From NCBI RefSeq assembly GCF_024802625.1, contig NZ_CP103371.1:372001-436000 (forward strand): a DNA stretch of 64,000 nt, read 5' to 3'. The position numbers and the translations under genes were made by a program. A model generated the notes under the pieces. That model ran no database searches. It saw only the letters and a list, made by a program, of their open reading frames with translations, and had not been told where the DNA came from. The DNA comes from Massilia sp. H6 (GTDB lineage: Bacteria; Pseudomonadota; Gammaproteobacteria; Burkholderiales; Burkholderiaceae_D). Positions 27,165-34,838 of the stretch are shown here, piece by piece; position 1 is the stretch's first letter; each line of letters begins with the position of its first letter.

Positions 27165-28125
27165 ACGTCTCTTCAATGCCGGGGATATCCCTGGTCTTGT
27201 TGTAGATCAGGTTGACGTTGGCGCAGCCTTCCAGTTGGTGCAGCGCTTCCTTGACCGCATGCTGGGTTGTGGTCTGGGATTCGACCACGACCACGATCTG
27301 GCCCATGTGCGAGGCCAGCACGCGCGCTTCGCTGGTGAGCAGCAGCGGCGGCGAATCGAAGATGACGATCCGGTCCGGGTAGCGGTGGGCGATTTCTTTC
27401 ACCAGGTTCGTCATGGTCGAACTGGCCAGCAATTCGGTTGCGCGCGGCGTGCTGGTGCCGGCGGCCAGGATGCTCAGGGTGTCGACGTTGGTACGCAGCA
27501 GTACCTCGGACATGTCGAGTTTGTCGTCGATGAGCAGGTCCATCAGGCCGCGCTGGGCCGGCAGGCCAAGCGTGCGCAAGACCGATGGGCGCGCCACGTC
27601 GGCATCCACCAGCAAGACGGTGTGATCGAGTTCCATGGCGATGCTCATCGCCAGGTTGATCGCGCAATAGGTCTTGCCCTCGCCCGGCAGCGAGCTGGTG
27701 AGCATGATCAGGTTGCCCGGATTGTCGCCCTTGGCAGCTGCGCTGAACGCGCGCTTGAGCAGCGGACGCTTGATGATGCGGAAGTCTTCGAGCAGGCTGG
27801 TGCGACCGCCCGCGGCCGTGACCATGCCCAGCTCGCGCATTTTGGCCAGGTCAAGTTCCACTTTCTGGGTCGACTGGCGTGCGGTCGTGGCTGCCCCGGC
27901 AGGGGTGGGGGGGGGCGAGGCTGGTGCAGCCGCCTGAACGGAGGGCGCGGTAGCCGGCGCGGTAGCCGACGCGGTAGCCGACGCGGTAGCCGACGCGGTA
28001 GCCGGCGCGGCAGCCACGACGGGGTCGTTGAAGTCGACCTCGGCTGGGGCTTGCAGTGGGGCCGGTGCAGGCGCTTGGCCGCGCTCCTGGTCGATGCGGC
28101 GGGCCGCTTTTTCGATAATGCTCAC
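27145..28125 (-). CDS. XrtA-associated tyrosine autokinase
   Basis: 326-residue cytoplasmic bacterial tyrosine kinase (CpsD/Wzc-C-like). Walker A is SSLPGEGKTYCAINLA (GEGKT at about 148-152), Walker A-prime is LLVDADVARP, and the C-terminal tail ends TYDYHYG, a short tyrosine cluster for autophosphorylation. The start is the GTG at 28123-28125, backed by an AGGAGC ribosome site 7 bp upstream and the family N-terminus SIIEKAARRIDQER; longer upstream frames lack support. It works with the chain-length determinant encoded just upstream to set polymer length. The linker (about 40-80) holds an Ala-Thr-Ala-Ser repeat encoded by a 12-bp tandem array. Confidence 0.94.
   Translation of the reverse strand: MSIIEKAARRIDQERGQAPAPAPLQAPAEVDFNDPVVAAAPATASATASATASATAPATAPSVQAAAPASPPPTPAGAATTARQSTQKVELDLAKMRELGMVTAAGGRTSLLEDFRIIKRPLLKRAFSAAAKGDNPGNLIMLTSSLPGEGKTYCAINLAMSIAMELDHTVLLVDADVARPSVLRTLGLPAQRGLMDLLIDDKLDMSEVLLRTNVDTLSILAAGTSTPRATELLASSTMTNLVKEIAHRYPDRIVIFDSPPLLLTSEARVLASHMGQIVVVVESQTTTQHAVKEALHQLEGCANVNLIYNKTRDIPGIEETYDYHYG
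27947..28018 (-). repeat. 12-bp tandem repeat in the kinase linker
   Basis: Five near-identical 12-bp units (plus-strand GCGGTAGCCGRC, with R = G or A) plus a degenerate sixth lie head to tail inside the tyrosine kinase gene. They encode an Ala/Thr/Ser-rich flexible linker and keep the frame, so copy-number change would alter linker length by four residues per unit. Confidence 0.85.
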
Positions 28126-28144
28126 AGTTGCTCCTAGAGATCGT

Positions 28145-29671
28145 TTACAGGCCGGCCGGTCGGACCATGATTGCCGTGACGCCTGCCCCATACAGGACCA
28201 GCAGCAGCAAGATAGCGGCCCCCAGCGCGTAAAGACGGCGCTTGCGAAGGACGGTCTGTTCGCCGGTCCAGTTCATGCTGATCGATCCCAGGATCGGCAG
28301 CCCGGTCGTCTCGCGCAGGCTGGCCTGGCTGAGGAAGGTCGGACGCAGCTGGCTCATGAGGAAGGCGGCAGCCAGGCCGGCACCCAGCGCAGCGATGAAG
28401 ACGGCCGAGAACAGGCGCAGGCGGTTCGGACCGGACGGCAGCAGCGGCGCGGTCGGTGGGTCGATGACGCGGAATGTCAGCATATCGGTTGCCGACGACA
28501 GGTCGCCGGAAAGCTTGGCCGATTCGCGGCGCTCCACCAGTTTCTGGTAGTTGTCGCGGTTGACTTCGTAGTCGCGGTTCAGCTGGGCCAGCTGGGCTTC
28601 GACTTCCGGAGCGACCGCGCTCTGGGTGCGCAGGCGCGCTACGCGGGTGTTGTATTCAGACACGCGGGCTTGGAGCGACGCCACGCGTGCTTCGGCTTCC
28701 GAAAGTGCAACATTAAGCTGCTGGAACATCGGGCTATAGCCGGCGCCCGGGTCGGCGCTGCGCTTGCGGTTCTTTGCCTCATCCTGCTTGCGCGCGAGCA
28801 GTTGTTGCAGCAGGCGCGTGTTGGCGACGATGTCCGGGTGGGCTTCGGTGTACTGCGTGCGCAGGGTATCGAGTGTCTTGTTTACTGCGGCAATACGTTC
28901 GTCGACTTCCGGATTGCTGATGACAGGCGCAACGTCGCCGGGCTGCGATTTGCCCGAAATCTGGCGCTTGATCGCATTGCGGGCCTGCTCGGCCTCGGCC
29001 AGCTCAAGGCGGGCCGAACTGAGCGCTTCGCTGGTCGCGAGCATGCGCGAACCAAAGTCGGCGCCTTCGGCCGGCAGCATGCCAACATTGCTAATCTTGA
29101 ATTCTTTTAATCGGTTCTCGGCCGCTGCCAGCTTCTCTTCATAGTTGCGGATCTGGTCGTCGATGAACTGGACCGCCTTGTCAGAGTCTTGCTTCTTGCC
29201 GGCACCGCCCTCGACGAAGATTGTCAGGAGCGACTGCACCACGTCCTTGCCCAGCTTTGGATTCGGAGCGGTGTAGCTGATCGTGTAGATGTCGTCGCGC
29301 TCGGTACCCGCAATCCTGATCTGCGACATCAACTCGTCGACCATTTCGTCGTGTTCCTTGCTGTTGCTGGCCTTGACATCGAGGTCGACCATGCGCATGA
29401 CGCGCTCGACGTTCGGACGGCTGATCAGTGTGCTGCGCATGAACAGTACCTGCTGTTCGATGTTCGGCAGCGTGGTCATGCCGGAGAGCAGGGGCTTGAG
29501 GATGCTCTGGGTGTCGACATAGACACGGGCAGAGGTTTCATACTGGTTCGGAAGCTTCAGCACCACAGCCCAGCCAACAATGGCAACGACCCAGGTGATA
29601 AAGACCGCATGCCAGCGGTATTTTCCGATAGCCTTCAGGAATGTCAGGATTACGGCTGTGATTTCTGCCAT
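28145..29671 (-). CDS. XrtA system polysaccharide chain length determinant
   Basis: 508-residue Wzz/GumC-type protein of the XrtA system. An N-terminal transmembrane helix (about 18-37, WHAVFITWVVAIVGWAVVL) is followed by a Wzz domain, a long coiled-coil periplasmic region (about 180-400) and C-terminal membrane segments around LRLFSAVFIAALGAGLAAAF and ALGAAILLLLVLYGAG. The Met at 29669-29671 starts the conserved MAEITAVILTFLKAIGKYRW; an upstream extension to 29836 is intergenic read-through. It is the first gene of the long minus-strand XrtA operon and forms the periplasmic partner of the autokinase 19 bp downstream. Confidence 0.94.
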   Translation of the reverse strand: MAEITAVILTFLKAIGKYRWHAVFITWVVAIVGWAVVLKLPNQYETSARVYVDTQSILKPLLSGMTTLPNIEQQVLFMRSTLISRPNVERVMRMVDLDVKASNSKEHDEMVDELMSQIRIAGTERDDIYTISYTAPNPKLGKDVVQSLLTIFVEGGAGKKQDSDKAVQFIDDQIRNYEEKLAAAENRLKEFKISNVGMLPAEGADFGSRMLATSEALSSARLELAEAEQARNAIKRQISGKSQPGDVAPVISNPEVDERIAAVNKTLDTLRTQYTEAHPDIVANTRLLQQLLARKQDEAKNRKRSADPGAGYSPMFQQLNVALSEAEARVASLQARVSEYNTRVARLRTQSAVAPEVEAQLAQLNRDYEVNRDNYQKLVERRESAKLSGDLSSATDMLTFRVIDPPTAPLLPSGPNRLRLFSAVFIAALGAGLAAAFLMSQLRPTFLSQASLRETTGLPILGSISMNWTGEQTVLRKRRLYALGAAILLLLVLYGAGVTAIMVRPAGL

Positions 29672-29986
29672 GTTGTGGATCTCGCCATAAAGGGCGCGCG
29701 AAAGCGCAAGCCCATCAATCAATAAATAGTGTGATGATCGCTTGTTGACTGAGCAATTGCAATTGCGGTTCGGAAAAATAACCGCATGACGTGCCGAAAC
29801 CGAGGACGCATGCAACACAATTCCAAGCGACAACACGAAATTGTGAAATGTTTGCGCATTTTAGCAGCTGATGATTGCAAAGTTGCAACATCACTCAAGG
29901 GGAAATGTGTACCCGAATCAACTTGATCGAGGGTTTTCCAGCGTTAGTGCGCATCTTACACAACGAGTATTGCTTTGAATCAAAAG
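29672..29986. other. 315-bp divergent control region of the XrtA core operon
   Basis: AT-richer region between the chain-length gene (minus) and the protease gene (plus). It contains a 14-bp perfect palindrome GCAATTGCAATTGC at 29753-29766, which could bind a regulator. No convincing sigma-70 promoter was found. A minus-strand sigma-54-like string TGGAATTGTGTTGC has 9 rather than 10 bases between GG and GC and is not accepted. Confidence 0.5.
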
Positions 29987-30841
29987 ATGTATTTTAATGT
30001 TGCGAGTGCAAAAGAGGCCACACAATTGATTTCTATACAAAATGGCAGCCTGTCTTCCCATCCACGCGACCTGCCATTGCGCTTGGCAGCCCCATTGCTA
30101 GCCTGGCTGTTATCTGCGGGCATGTCACAGGCTGTTGCCCAGGATCTGACGCGTACCGTAGTCCGGATCAAGCCATCAGTGATCGGCGTGGGCACCATGC
30201 TCAAGACCCGCCAGCCGGCAGTGGTGTTTGTCGGCACCGGTTTCGCCGTTGGTGACGGCTTGAGCATTATTACAAATGCCCATGTGATACCGGACAAACT
30301 TGATGCAGGGCGCACGGAGGAGCTCGGCATTGTGACGGGCAGCGGGGCCGATTCGGTCAGCTTCCGTCCTGCGCGCCTGGTCGGACTCGACAGGGAGCAT
30401 GATCTCGCTCATTTGCGCCTGTCTGGCACGCCGCTGGCGCCGCTGGCGCTGGCAGAAGAGGGAGCCGTTGCCGAGGGCCAGGATCTGGCCTTTACGGGCT
30501 ATCCGCTGGGCATGCGCCTTGGGCTGCATGCTGCGACTCACCGGGCCCTGCTGGCCGCGATCACGCCCGTGGTGCGGCCTTCGCTAAGCTCGCGCCAGCT
30601 TGACGCCCGTGCCATCACGCAGTTGCAGCGGCGCCCGTTTGCTATCTATCAGCTGGACGGCACCGCCTATCCGGGCAACAGTGGCAGCCCTTTGTACGAT
30701 CCGGCCAGCGGCGCCGTTGTCGGTGTGATCAATATGGTGTTCCTCAAGGGCCTGAAAGAGAGCGCGGTAACGAATCCCAGTGGTATCACATATGCCATCC
30801 CGGTACGCCATGTGCGTGAACTGTTGCAAAGATCCCAATGA
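29987..30841 (+). CDS. trypsin-like serine protease, secreted
   Basis: About 284-residue trypsin-fold (S1C/HtrA-like) protease without a PDZ domain. The triad is visible as His99 in ITNAHV, Asp139 in DREHDLAHL and Ser232 in YPGNSGSPL. A signal peptide LRLAAPLLAWLLSAGMSQAVAQ lies at about 31-52. The start is uncertain: I use the ATG at 29987; a TTG four codons earlier also fits, and a TTG at codon 31 would give an ideal signal peptide but lacks a ribosome site. It sits between the XrtA core and the export gene and may process or quality-control envelope proteins. No experimentally known role is implied. Confidence 0.8.
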   Translation: MYFNVASAKEATQLISIQNGSLSSHPRDLPLRLAAPLLAWLLSAGMSQAVAQDLTRTVVRIKPSVIGVGTMLKTRQPAVVFVGTGFAVGDGLSIITNAHVIPDKLDAGRTEELGIVTGSGADSVSFRPARLVGLDREHDLAHLRLSGTPLAPLALAEEGAVAEGQDLAFTGYPLGMRLGLHAATHRALLAAITPVVRPSLSSRQLDARAITQLQRRPFAIYQLDGTAYPGNSGSPLYDPASGAVVGVINMVFLKGLKESAVTNPSGITYAIPVRHVRELLQRSQ

Positions 30842-30881
30842 CCGCATTTCAGTTGTGCACAAGATTGTCACACTGCTATGG

Positions 30882-30887
30882 TATAAA
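30882..30887 (+). promoter_or_regulatory. candidate extended -10 promoter element
   Basis: TATGGTATAAAAT downstream of the protease gene contains TGG-TATAAA, an extended -10 element, but no good -35 hexamer at 17 bp. It could drive the export lipoprotein gene. Weak. Confidence 0.3.
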
Positions 30888-30922
30888 ATAACGCTCGACG
30901 CATGTGTACCGGCAGCGGCCCT

Positions 30923-30937
30923 TGGCCACCCAGCTGC
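30923..30937 (+). promoter_or_regulatory. candidate sigma-54 promoter of the export gene
   Basis: TGGCCACCCAGCTGC has GG and GC separated by exactly ten bases, as required for RpoN, but only part of the -24 and -12 consensus (TGGCACG-N4-TTGC) is matched. It lies about 40 bp before the chosen export start, a fitting distance. Supported mainly by the two better sites nearby. Confidence 0.4.
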
Positions 30938-30977
30938 GGCCCAGCCAACCAGGTAATTTTTGAATGTGAGCACGAAA

Positions 30978-31592
30978 ATGATGCAAGTAATGAAACGCGC
31001 AGCAACGGCTGCCGCCATCGGATGCCTGGCTATCCTGGCCGGCTGCGCCACCCCGCCGACTCCCGTCGACACGACCCAGGCCATCAATCCGGAATACCTG
31101 ATCGGCCCTGGCGACAGCATCAATATCATCGTCTGGCGCAACCCTGAAGTGTCGATGTCGGTGCCGGTACGTCCGGACGGCAAGATCACGACGCCGCTGG
31201 TTGAAGACTTGCCGGCTGCTGGCAAGACATCGACGCAGTTGGCGCGCGATATCGAAGGCGCGCTGGCCAAATTCATCCAGCAGCCTGTGGTGACCGTTGT
31301 CGTGACGAATTTCGTCGGCAACTATAGCGAGCAGATTCGCGTCATTGGCCAGGCTGCCAAGCCGCAGGCCCTGCCATACCGCAAGGATATGTCGCTGATG
31401 GACGTGCTGATTGCCGTGGGCGGCGTAACCGAATTTGCCTCGGGCAACCGGGCCAGCGTCATCCGCACGATCGACGGCAAGCAGCAGAAGATGCAGGTCC
31501 GTCTTGACGACTTGATCAAGGATGGCGACGTGTCGGCCAACATGATGATGCGCCCGGGCGACATCTTGGTGATCCCGGAAAGTTTTTTCTAA
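30978..31592 (+). CDS. XrtA/PEP-CTERM system polysaccharide export lipoprotein (Wza-like)
   Basis: About 204-residue outer-membrane polysaccharide export lipoprotein of the PEP-CTERM type. The signal peptide ends in a lipobox AILAGC with Cys23; the Poly_export domain YLIGPGDSINIIVWRNPEVS follows directly, then a SLBB-like region KPQALPYRKDMSLMDVLIAVGG and the terminal RPGDILVIPESFF. Start choice is uncertain among the ATG pair at 30978/30981, a GTG at 30966 and a TTG at 30960; the ATG gives a normal lipoprotein signal. It should form the export channel used by the polymer made by the minus-strand operon, from which it is separated by the protease gene. Confidence 0.92.
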   Translation: MMQVMKRAATAAAIGCLAILAGCATPPTPVDTTQAINPEYLIGPGDSINIIVWRNPEVSMSVPVRPDGKITTPLVEDLPAAGKTSTQLARDIEGALAKFIQQPVVTVVVTNFVGNYSEQIRVIGQAAKPQALPYRKDMSLMDVLIAVGGVTEFASGNRASVIRTIDGKQQKMQVRLDDLIKDGDVSANMMMRPGDILVIPESFF

Positions 31593-31710
31593 TCTGCTGT
31601 CGAAATTTTTTACACAGCTCGATGCTTGTTGGCTAGACTCTATTAGTCCAGATCAGGAAATCCGTTGTAATCGCTTGTTTTTACAGCGAGTTTCGGCATA
31701 GAGGCGTGAA

Positions 31711-31726
31711 AGGCACAATTCTTGCT
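31711..31726 (+). promoter_or_regulatory. sigma-54 promoter of the GYWKNH/HPr-rel-A cassette
   Basis: AGGCACAATTCTTGCT matches the RpoN consensus TGGCACG-N4-TTGCW with GG and GC ten bases apart and a perfect TTGCT -12 box. Transcription would start near 31737, leaving about 39 bp to the GTG start at 31776. The match is strong for a sequence found by eye. Confidence 0.8.
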
Positions 31727-31775
31727 TAATCGAAATGTGAGCCTTTCGGCATAACAATATTGTAAGGATGGACCC

Positions 31776-32360
31776 GTGTCGACAGAAGACCAACCAGCAA
31801 GCGCCAGTGAGACGCCGATGATTTCCGCACGCGGCGCGGCGCGGCGTCGCCTGACCAAGGCTGGTGTCGGCGCGGCCAGCGTGTTGTGGACACTGGACAG
31901 TCGGGCCACGATGAAGCCGATGGTTTGCGTATCGGCATCGGGTGCGCTCTCCGGTGGACTCAGTAGTAACTACACCACAAAGGCGCCTAGGTGTGACGGA
32001 AAATCTCCCGGTTACTGGAAGAATCACAGCGGAAATAAGAAGAGCTTTAGTAGCTGGCCCCGTCCTCCAGAAACGGCTTTCAACGACGTGTTCGCTTGCT
32101 ACGGCACAAACCGCAACACGTATGGCAGCAAGAGCTTAATTGAGATTGTGGAAGGTTGCAGCTTCGACAAGTTTAACTTTGGCATGCATCTCGTCGCCAC
32201 CTACCTTAATGTTCTGTCGGGCCGCATCGGCTTTTTGTCGGTTCAGTCTTTGCAGAAGATGTGGAACGAGATCCAGAGCGTCGGCTACTACAAGCCGGCC
32301 GAAGGCGTATTCTGGAGTGCCGAGCAGACCAAGCGCTATCTCGAGGCAACCCACGATTAA
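31776..32360 (+). CDS. secreted GYWKNH-motif protein (hypothetical), candidate HPr-rel-A substrate
   Basis: 194-residue protein of unknown function. It starts at GTG 31776 behind AAGGA. Residues 23-45 read RRRLTKAGVGAASVLWTL, a twin-arginine-like signal (RRxLxK), then a Ser/Gly stretch SASGALSGGLSSN (53-65), and a Cys/aromatic motif CDGKSPGYWKNHSG (73-86) that recurs in uncharacterised secreted proteins. The rest is a helical domain (FNDVFACYG, HLVATYLN, LQKMWNEIQSVGYYKP). It is the first gene of a cassette with a PqqD-like protein (15 bp downstream), an HprK-related kinase and a nucleotidyltransferase, all behind a sigma-54 promoter. Order and the Ser-rich stretch suggest it could be the protein acted on by the kinase; this is inference. 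The G+C content is lower than in the downstream genes. Confidence 0.75.
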   Translation: MSTEDQPASASETPMISARGAARRRLTKAGVGAASVLWTLDSRATMKPMVCVSASGALSGGLSSNYTTKAPRCDGKSPGYWKNHSGNKKSFSSWPRPPETAFNDVFACYGTNRNTYGSKSLIEIVEGCSFDKFNFGMHLVATYLNVLSGRIGFLSVQSLQKMWNEIQSVGYYKPAEGVFWSAEQTKRYLEATHD

Positions 32361-32375
32361 GGACGGCACTGGCCG

Positions 32376-32675
32376 ATGTGGCGTGTAATCCCCGGGCAGT
32401 TGCTCGTCTACCGCTGCTGGGACGACGAAGCCGTGCTGTACAACGACCTTTCTGGCGCAACCCACCTGCTCGGCCCTGCCGCCCTGTGCCTGCTCCAGGC
32501 ACTGCGCGCTGGGCCTCTTGACGAGGCCGCCTTGGGCGCCGTCCTGCTGGAAGAATTCGAGATTGGTGACGCCTGCGCCGATCCGGCCGCGCTGGCCGAT
32601 GAATTGGCAGACGATCTGACGGAACTGCTCGGCGACCTTGTGCGGCTGGACCTGGTAGAGCCTATGCCATGCTGA
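32376..32675 (+). CDS. HPr-rel-A system PqqD-like protein
   Basis: 99-residue PqqD-family small protein of the HPr-rel-A type. The winged-helix RiPP-recognition-element layout is visible: two beta strands (WRVIPGQLLVYRCWDDEAVLYNDLSGATHLLG), then helices ending LLGDLVRLDLVEP. PqqD proteins bind peptide substrates and present them to modifying enzymes. The gene overlaps the kinase start by 7 nt, so the two products are made together. What peptide it binds is unknown; the GYWKNH protein just upstream is the obvious candidate. Confidence 0.88.
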   Translation: MWRVIPGQLLVYRCWDDEAVLYNDLSGATHLLGPAALCLLQALRAGPLDEAALGAVLLEEFEIGDACADPAALADELADDLTELLGDLVRLDLVEPMPC

Positions 32676-33583
32676 CCCTGGCCGCGCTGACGCGCGACGA
32701 ATTGCAGCGACGCTTCGCCGGCCCTGGCCTGGTGCTGCGCACCGGACCGTTCCGCAGCCGTATCCGCACCGATATCCCCCACCTGATCGACGCCATCGCC
32801 TTGCTGTATGCCGACTATCCGGTGGAGGATGACGGCTTCGCCGATTTCCACTTGACCCTGCGCAGCGCGCGCGGCTTGCGCCGCTGGTTGCGGCCACAGG
32901 TGCGGTTCAACCAGGACGGCGCCGAGCCCTTCAAGCCGCTGCCGCTCGACCAGGCCCACCCCATGTTCGAGTGGGTGATGAACTGGTGCGTGACCAATAA
33001 GGCGCATAGCTACCTGATCGTACACGCGGCCGTGCTTGAGCGCGGCGGCTGTGCCGTGATCATGCCAGCGCCGCCCGGTTCGGGCAAAAGCACGCTGTGT
33101 GCGGCGCTTGCCAGCCGCGGCTGGCGGCTGCTGTCGGACGAACTGGCCCTGGTACGCCCGCACGACCTGGCGCTGGTGCCACTGCCGCGGCCAGTCAGCC
33201 TGAAGAACGCGTCGATCGACATCATCCGCGCGTATGCGCCGCAAGCTGTATTTGGACCGCCCGTCCTGGGCACGGTCAAAGGCACCATTGCCCATATGCG
33301 CGCCTCGGGCGCCAGCGTGGCGGCGGCCGGGCAGCTGGTGCAGGCTACCCACATCGTGTTTCCGCGCTACGAAGCCGGCGCCCCGGCGCGGCTCGAACCG
33401 GTGCCGAAGGCGCGCCTGTTCATGCGTGTGGCCGATAATGCGTTCAATTATCCCGTTCTGGGCAGCGCCGGCTTCGATACCCTCGGACGCCTGGTCGAGC
33501 GCTGCGCCGGGTTCGAATTCAGTTACGGCGCGCTGGACGATGCCATGGCGGTGTTCGACGCCTTGCCGGGTGCTGCGCCATGA
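32669..33583 (+). CDS. HprK-related kinase A
   Basis: 304-residue protein related to the C-terminal kinase domain of HPr kinase/phosphorylase, HPr-rel-A type. It has a P-loop PAPPGSGKSTLC (PPGSGKST at 135-142), the upstream HprK-like histidine segment IVHAAVLERGG (about 117-127), and an acidic pair LLSDELALV (Asp157-Glu158) for Mg2+. HprK phosphorylates a serine of HPr; no HPr gene is in the window, so the target must differ. It overlaps the PqqD-like gene by 7 nt and the nucleotidyltransferase gene by 4 nt (ATGA). The system is named from co-occurrence; its function is not established. Confidence 0.9.
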   Translation: MLTLAALTRDELQRRFAGPGLVLRTGPFRSRIRTDIPHLIDAIALLYADYPVEDDGFADFHLTLRSARGLRRWLRPQVRFNQDGAEPFKPLPLDQAHPMFEWVMNWCVTNKAHSYLIVHAAVLERGGCAVIMPAPPGSGKSTLCAALASRGWRLLSDELALVRPHDLALVPLPRPVSLKNASIDIIRAYAPQAVFGPPVLGTVKGTIAHMRASGASVAAAGQLVQATHIVFPRYEAGAPARLEPVPKARLFMRVADNAFNYPVLGSAGFDTLGRLVERCAGFEFSYGALDDAMAVFDALPGAAP

Positions 33584-34680
33584 ACCGCCTGCCCTTGCTG
33601 GTCAAGGTGCTGCGTGCACCCCTTGAAGCGGCTTCGCTCTCACTTCCAGAATGGGAATTGCTGCTACGTCAGGCCGCGAATGCCGACCTGACCGCGACGC
33701 TGCGCAATAGCCTGGATGAGGCGGGGTTGCTGGGGGCAGTGCCGTCAGCGCCGCGCGAAGTGCTGGAGTGGGCGCAGGTCGTCGCTGTACGCCACCGGCG
33801 CGCGGCGCGCTTCGAAGTCGACTGCATCGGGCGCGCGCTCGACACAATTCACGTGCCGCTGATTTTGCTCAAGGGCGCAGCCTATGCCATGGCGGGTTTG
33901 CCGCCGGCCGCCGGGCGCATGTTTTCCGACGTCGACATCCTGGTGCCGAAAGAGCGCATCGGCGAAGTCGAGGCGGCGCTCATGCTGCACGGCTGGGCCG
34001 GCACCCACCAGGACGCTTACGACCAGCGTTATTACCGCGAATGGATGCATGAACTGCCACCAATGGAGCACATCCGCCGTGGCAACGCGGTCGACGTGCA
34101 CCACGCCATTCTTCCCGAGACGGCGGCGATGCGGCCCGACCCGGTGCTGCTGCGCGCAGCGGCCCGGCCCATTCCCGGCAACGACCGATTGTGGACGCTG
34201 GCGCCGCACGACATGGTGCTGCATAGTGCAGTGCACTTGTTCTCGGAGGGCGAACTGCACCATGGCCTGCGCGACCTGTTCGACTTGCACCGTCTTCTGT
34301 TGCACTTCGACGCCATGCCTGATTTCTGGGCAGGCCTGCCAGCGCGCGCCGTCCAGCTGCAGCTGGCGCGTCCCTTGTTCTATACGCTGCGTTACTGTGC
34401 ACGCCTGCTCGGCACGCCGGTGCCACCGGAAGTCATGGCCCTGGCCGCGGCGGCTGGCCGCCCACCCGCGCCGCTGCTGGTACTGATGGATCACCTGTTC
34501 CTGCGTGCGCTGCTGCCCCCGCATCCAAGCTGCGCCGACCGCTTTACGCCGGCCGCGCTCGGCGCTCTGTACCTGCGGTCGAACTGGCTGCGTATGCCGC
34601 CGCTCATGCTGGCGCGGCACCTGTTCCACAAGGCGTTCTTGTCGCCGCGCGTGAAAGACGAGCCGGCGCAAGCGCTCTAG
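33580..34680 (+). CDS. nucleotidyltransferase family protein (NTP_transf_5-like)
   Basis: 366-residue protein of the nucleotidyltransferase-5 family (pfam14907-like). The catalytic pattern is ILLKGAAYAMAG (95-106) followed by RMFSDVDILVP (Asp117 and Asp119 as metal ligands); a later VDVHHAILPE segment and a C-terminal helical region complete it. Such proteins may transfer a nucleotide to a protein or small molecule. It is the last gene of the HPr-rel-A cassette and ends 73 bp before a strong bidirectional terminator. The target is unknown. Confidence 0.87.
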   Translation: MNRLPLLVKVLRAPLEAASLSLPEWELLLRQAANADLTATLRNSLDEAGLLGAVPSAPREVLEWAQVVAVRHRRAARFEVDCIGRALDTIHVPLILLKGAAYAMAGLPPAAGRMFSDVDILVPKERIGEVEAALMLHGWAGTHQDAYDQRYYREWMHELPPMEHIRRGNAVDVHHAILPETAAMRPDPVLLRAAARPIPGNDRLWTLAPHDMVLHSAVHLFSEGELHHGLRDLFDLHRLLLHFDAMPDFWAGLPARAVQLQLARPLFYTLRYCARLLGTPVPPEVMALAAAAGRPPAPLLVLMDHLFLRALLPPHPSCADRFTPAALGALYLRSNWLRMPPLMLARHLFHKAFLSPRVKDEPAQAL

Positions 34681-34753
34681 CAGTATCTTTAACTCCTAAT
34701 TGTTGCAATTATCGAGGCCATCAGCGTCAACTGGCCGAGAGCGCGCCGCAGAA

Positions 34754-34790
34754 CCAAAAAGGCCGGATCCCTTGCAGGATCCGGCCTTTT
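34754..34790. terminator. bidirectional rho-independent terminator
   Basis: A 15-bp perfect stem, AAAAAGGCCGGATCC paired with GGATCCGGCCTTTTT, has a 6-nt loop (CTTGCA), with A-run and T-run on either side. It ends the plus-strand HPr-rel-A cassette and the minus-strand PEP-CTERM gene. Confidence 0.95.
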
Positions 34791-34838
34791 TTGGCTTTCA
34801 GGCCACAGCCGGGTTGCCCCAGCCATGTACATGAAAAA

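Noticed and set aside
27947..28018. Short direct repeats considered as a CRISPR fragment
   Set aside because: The 12-bp units are contiguous without spacers and lie in frame inside a coding region.
29811..29825. Sigma-54-like string TGGAATTGTGTTGC on the minus strand before the chain-length gene
   Set aside because: Only nine bases separate GG from GC; RpoN promoters need ten, and the -24 box is poor.
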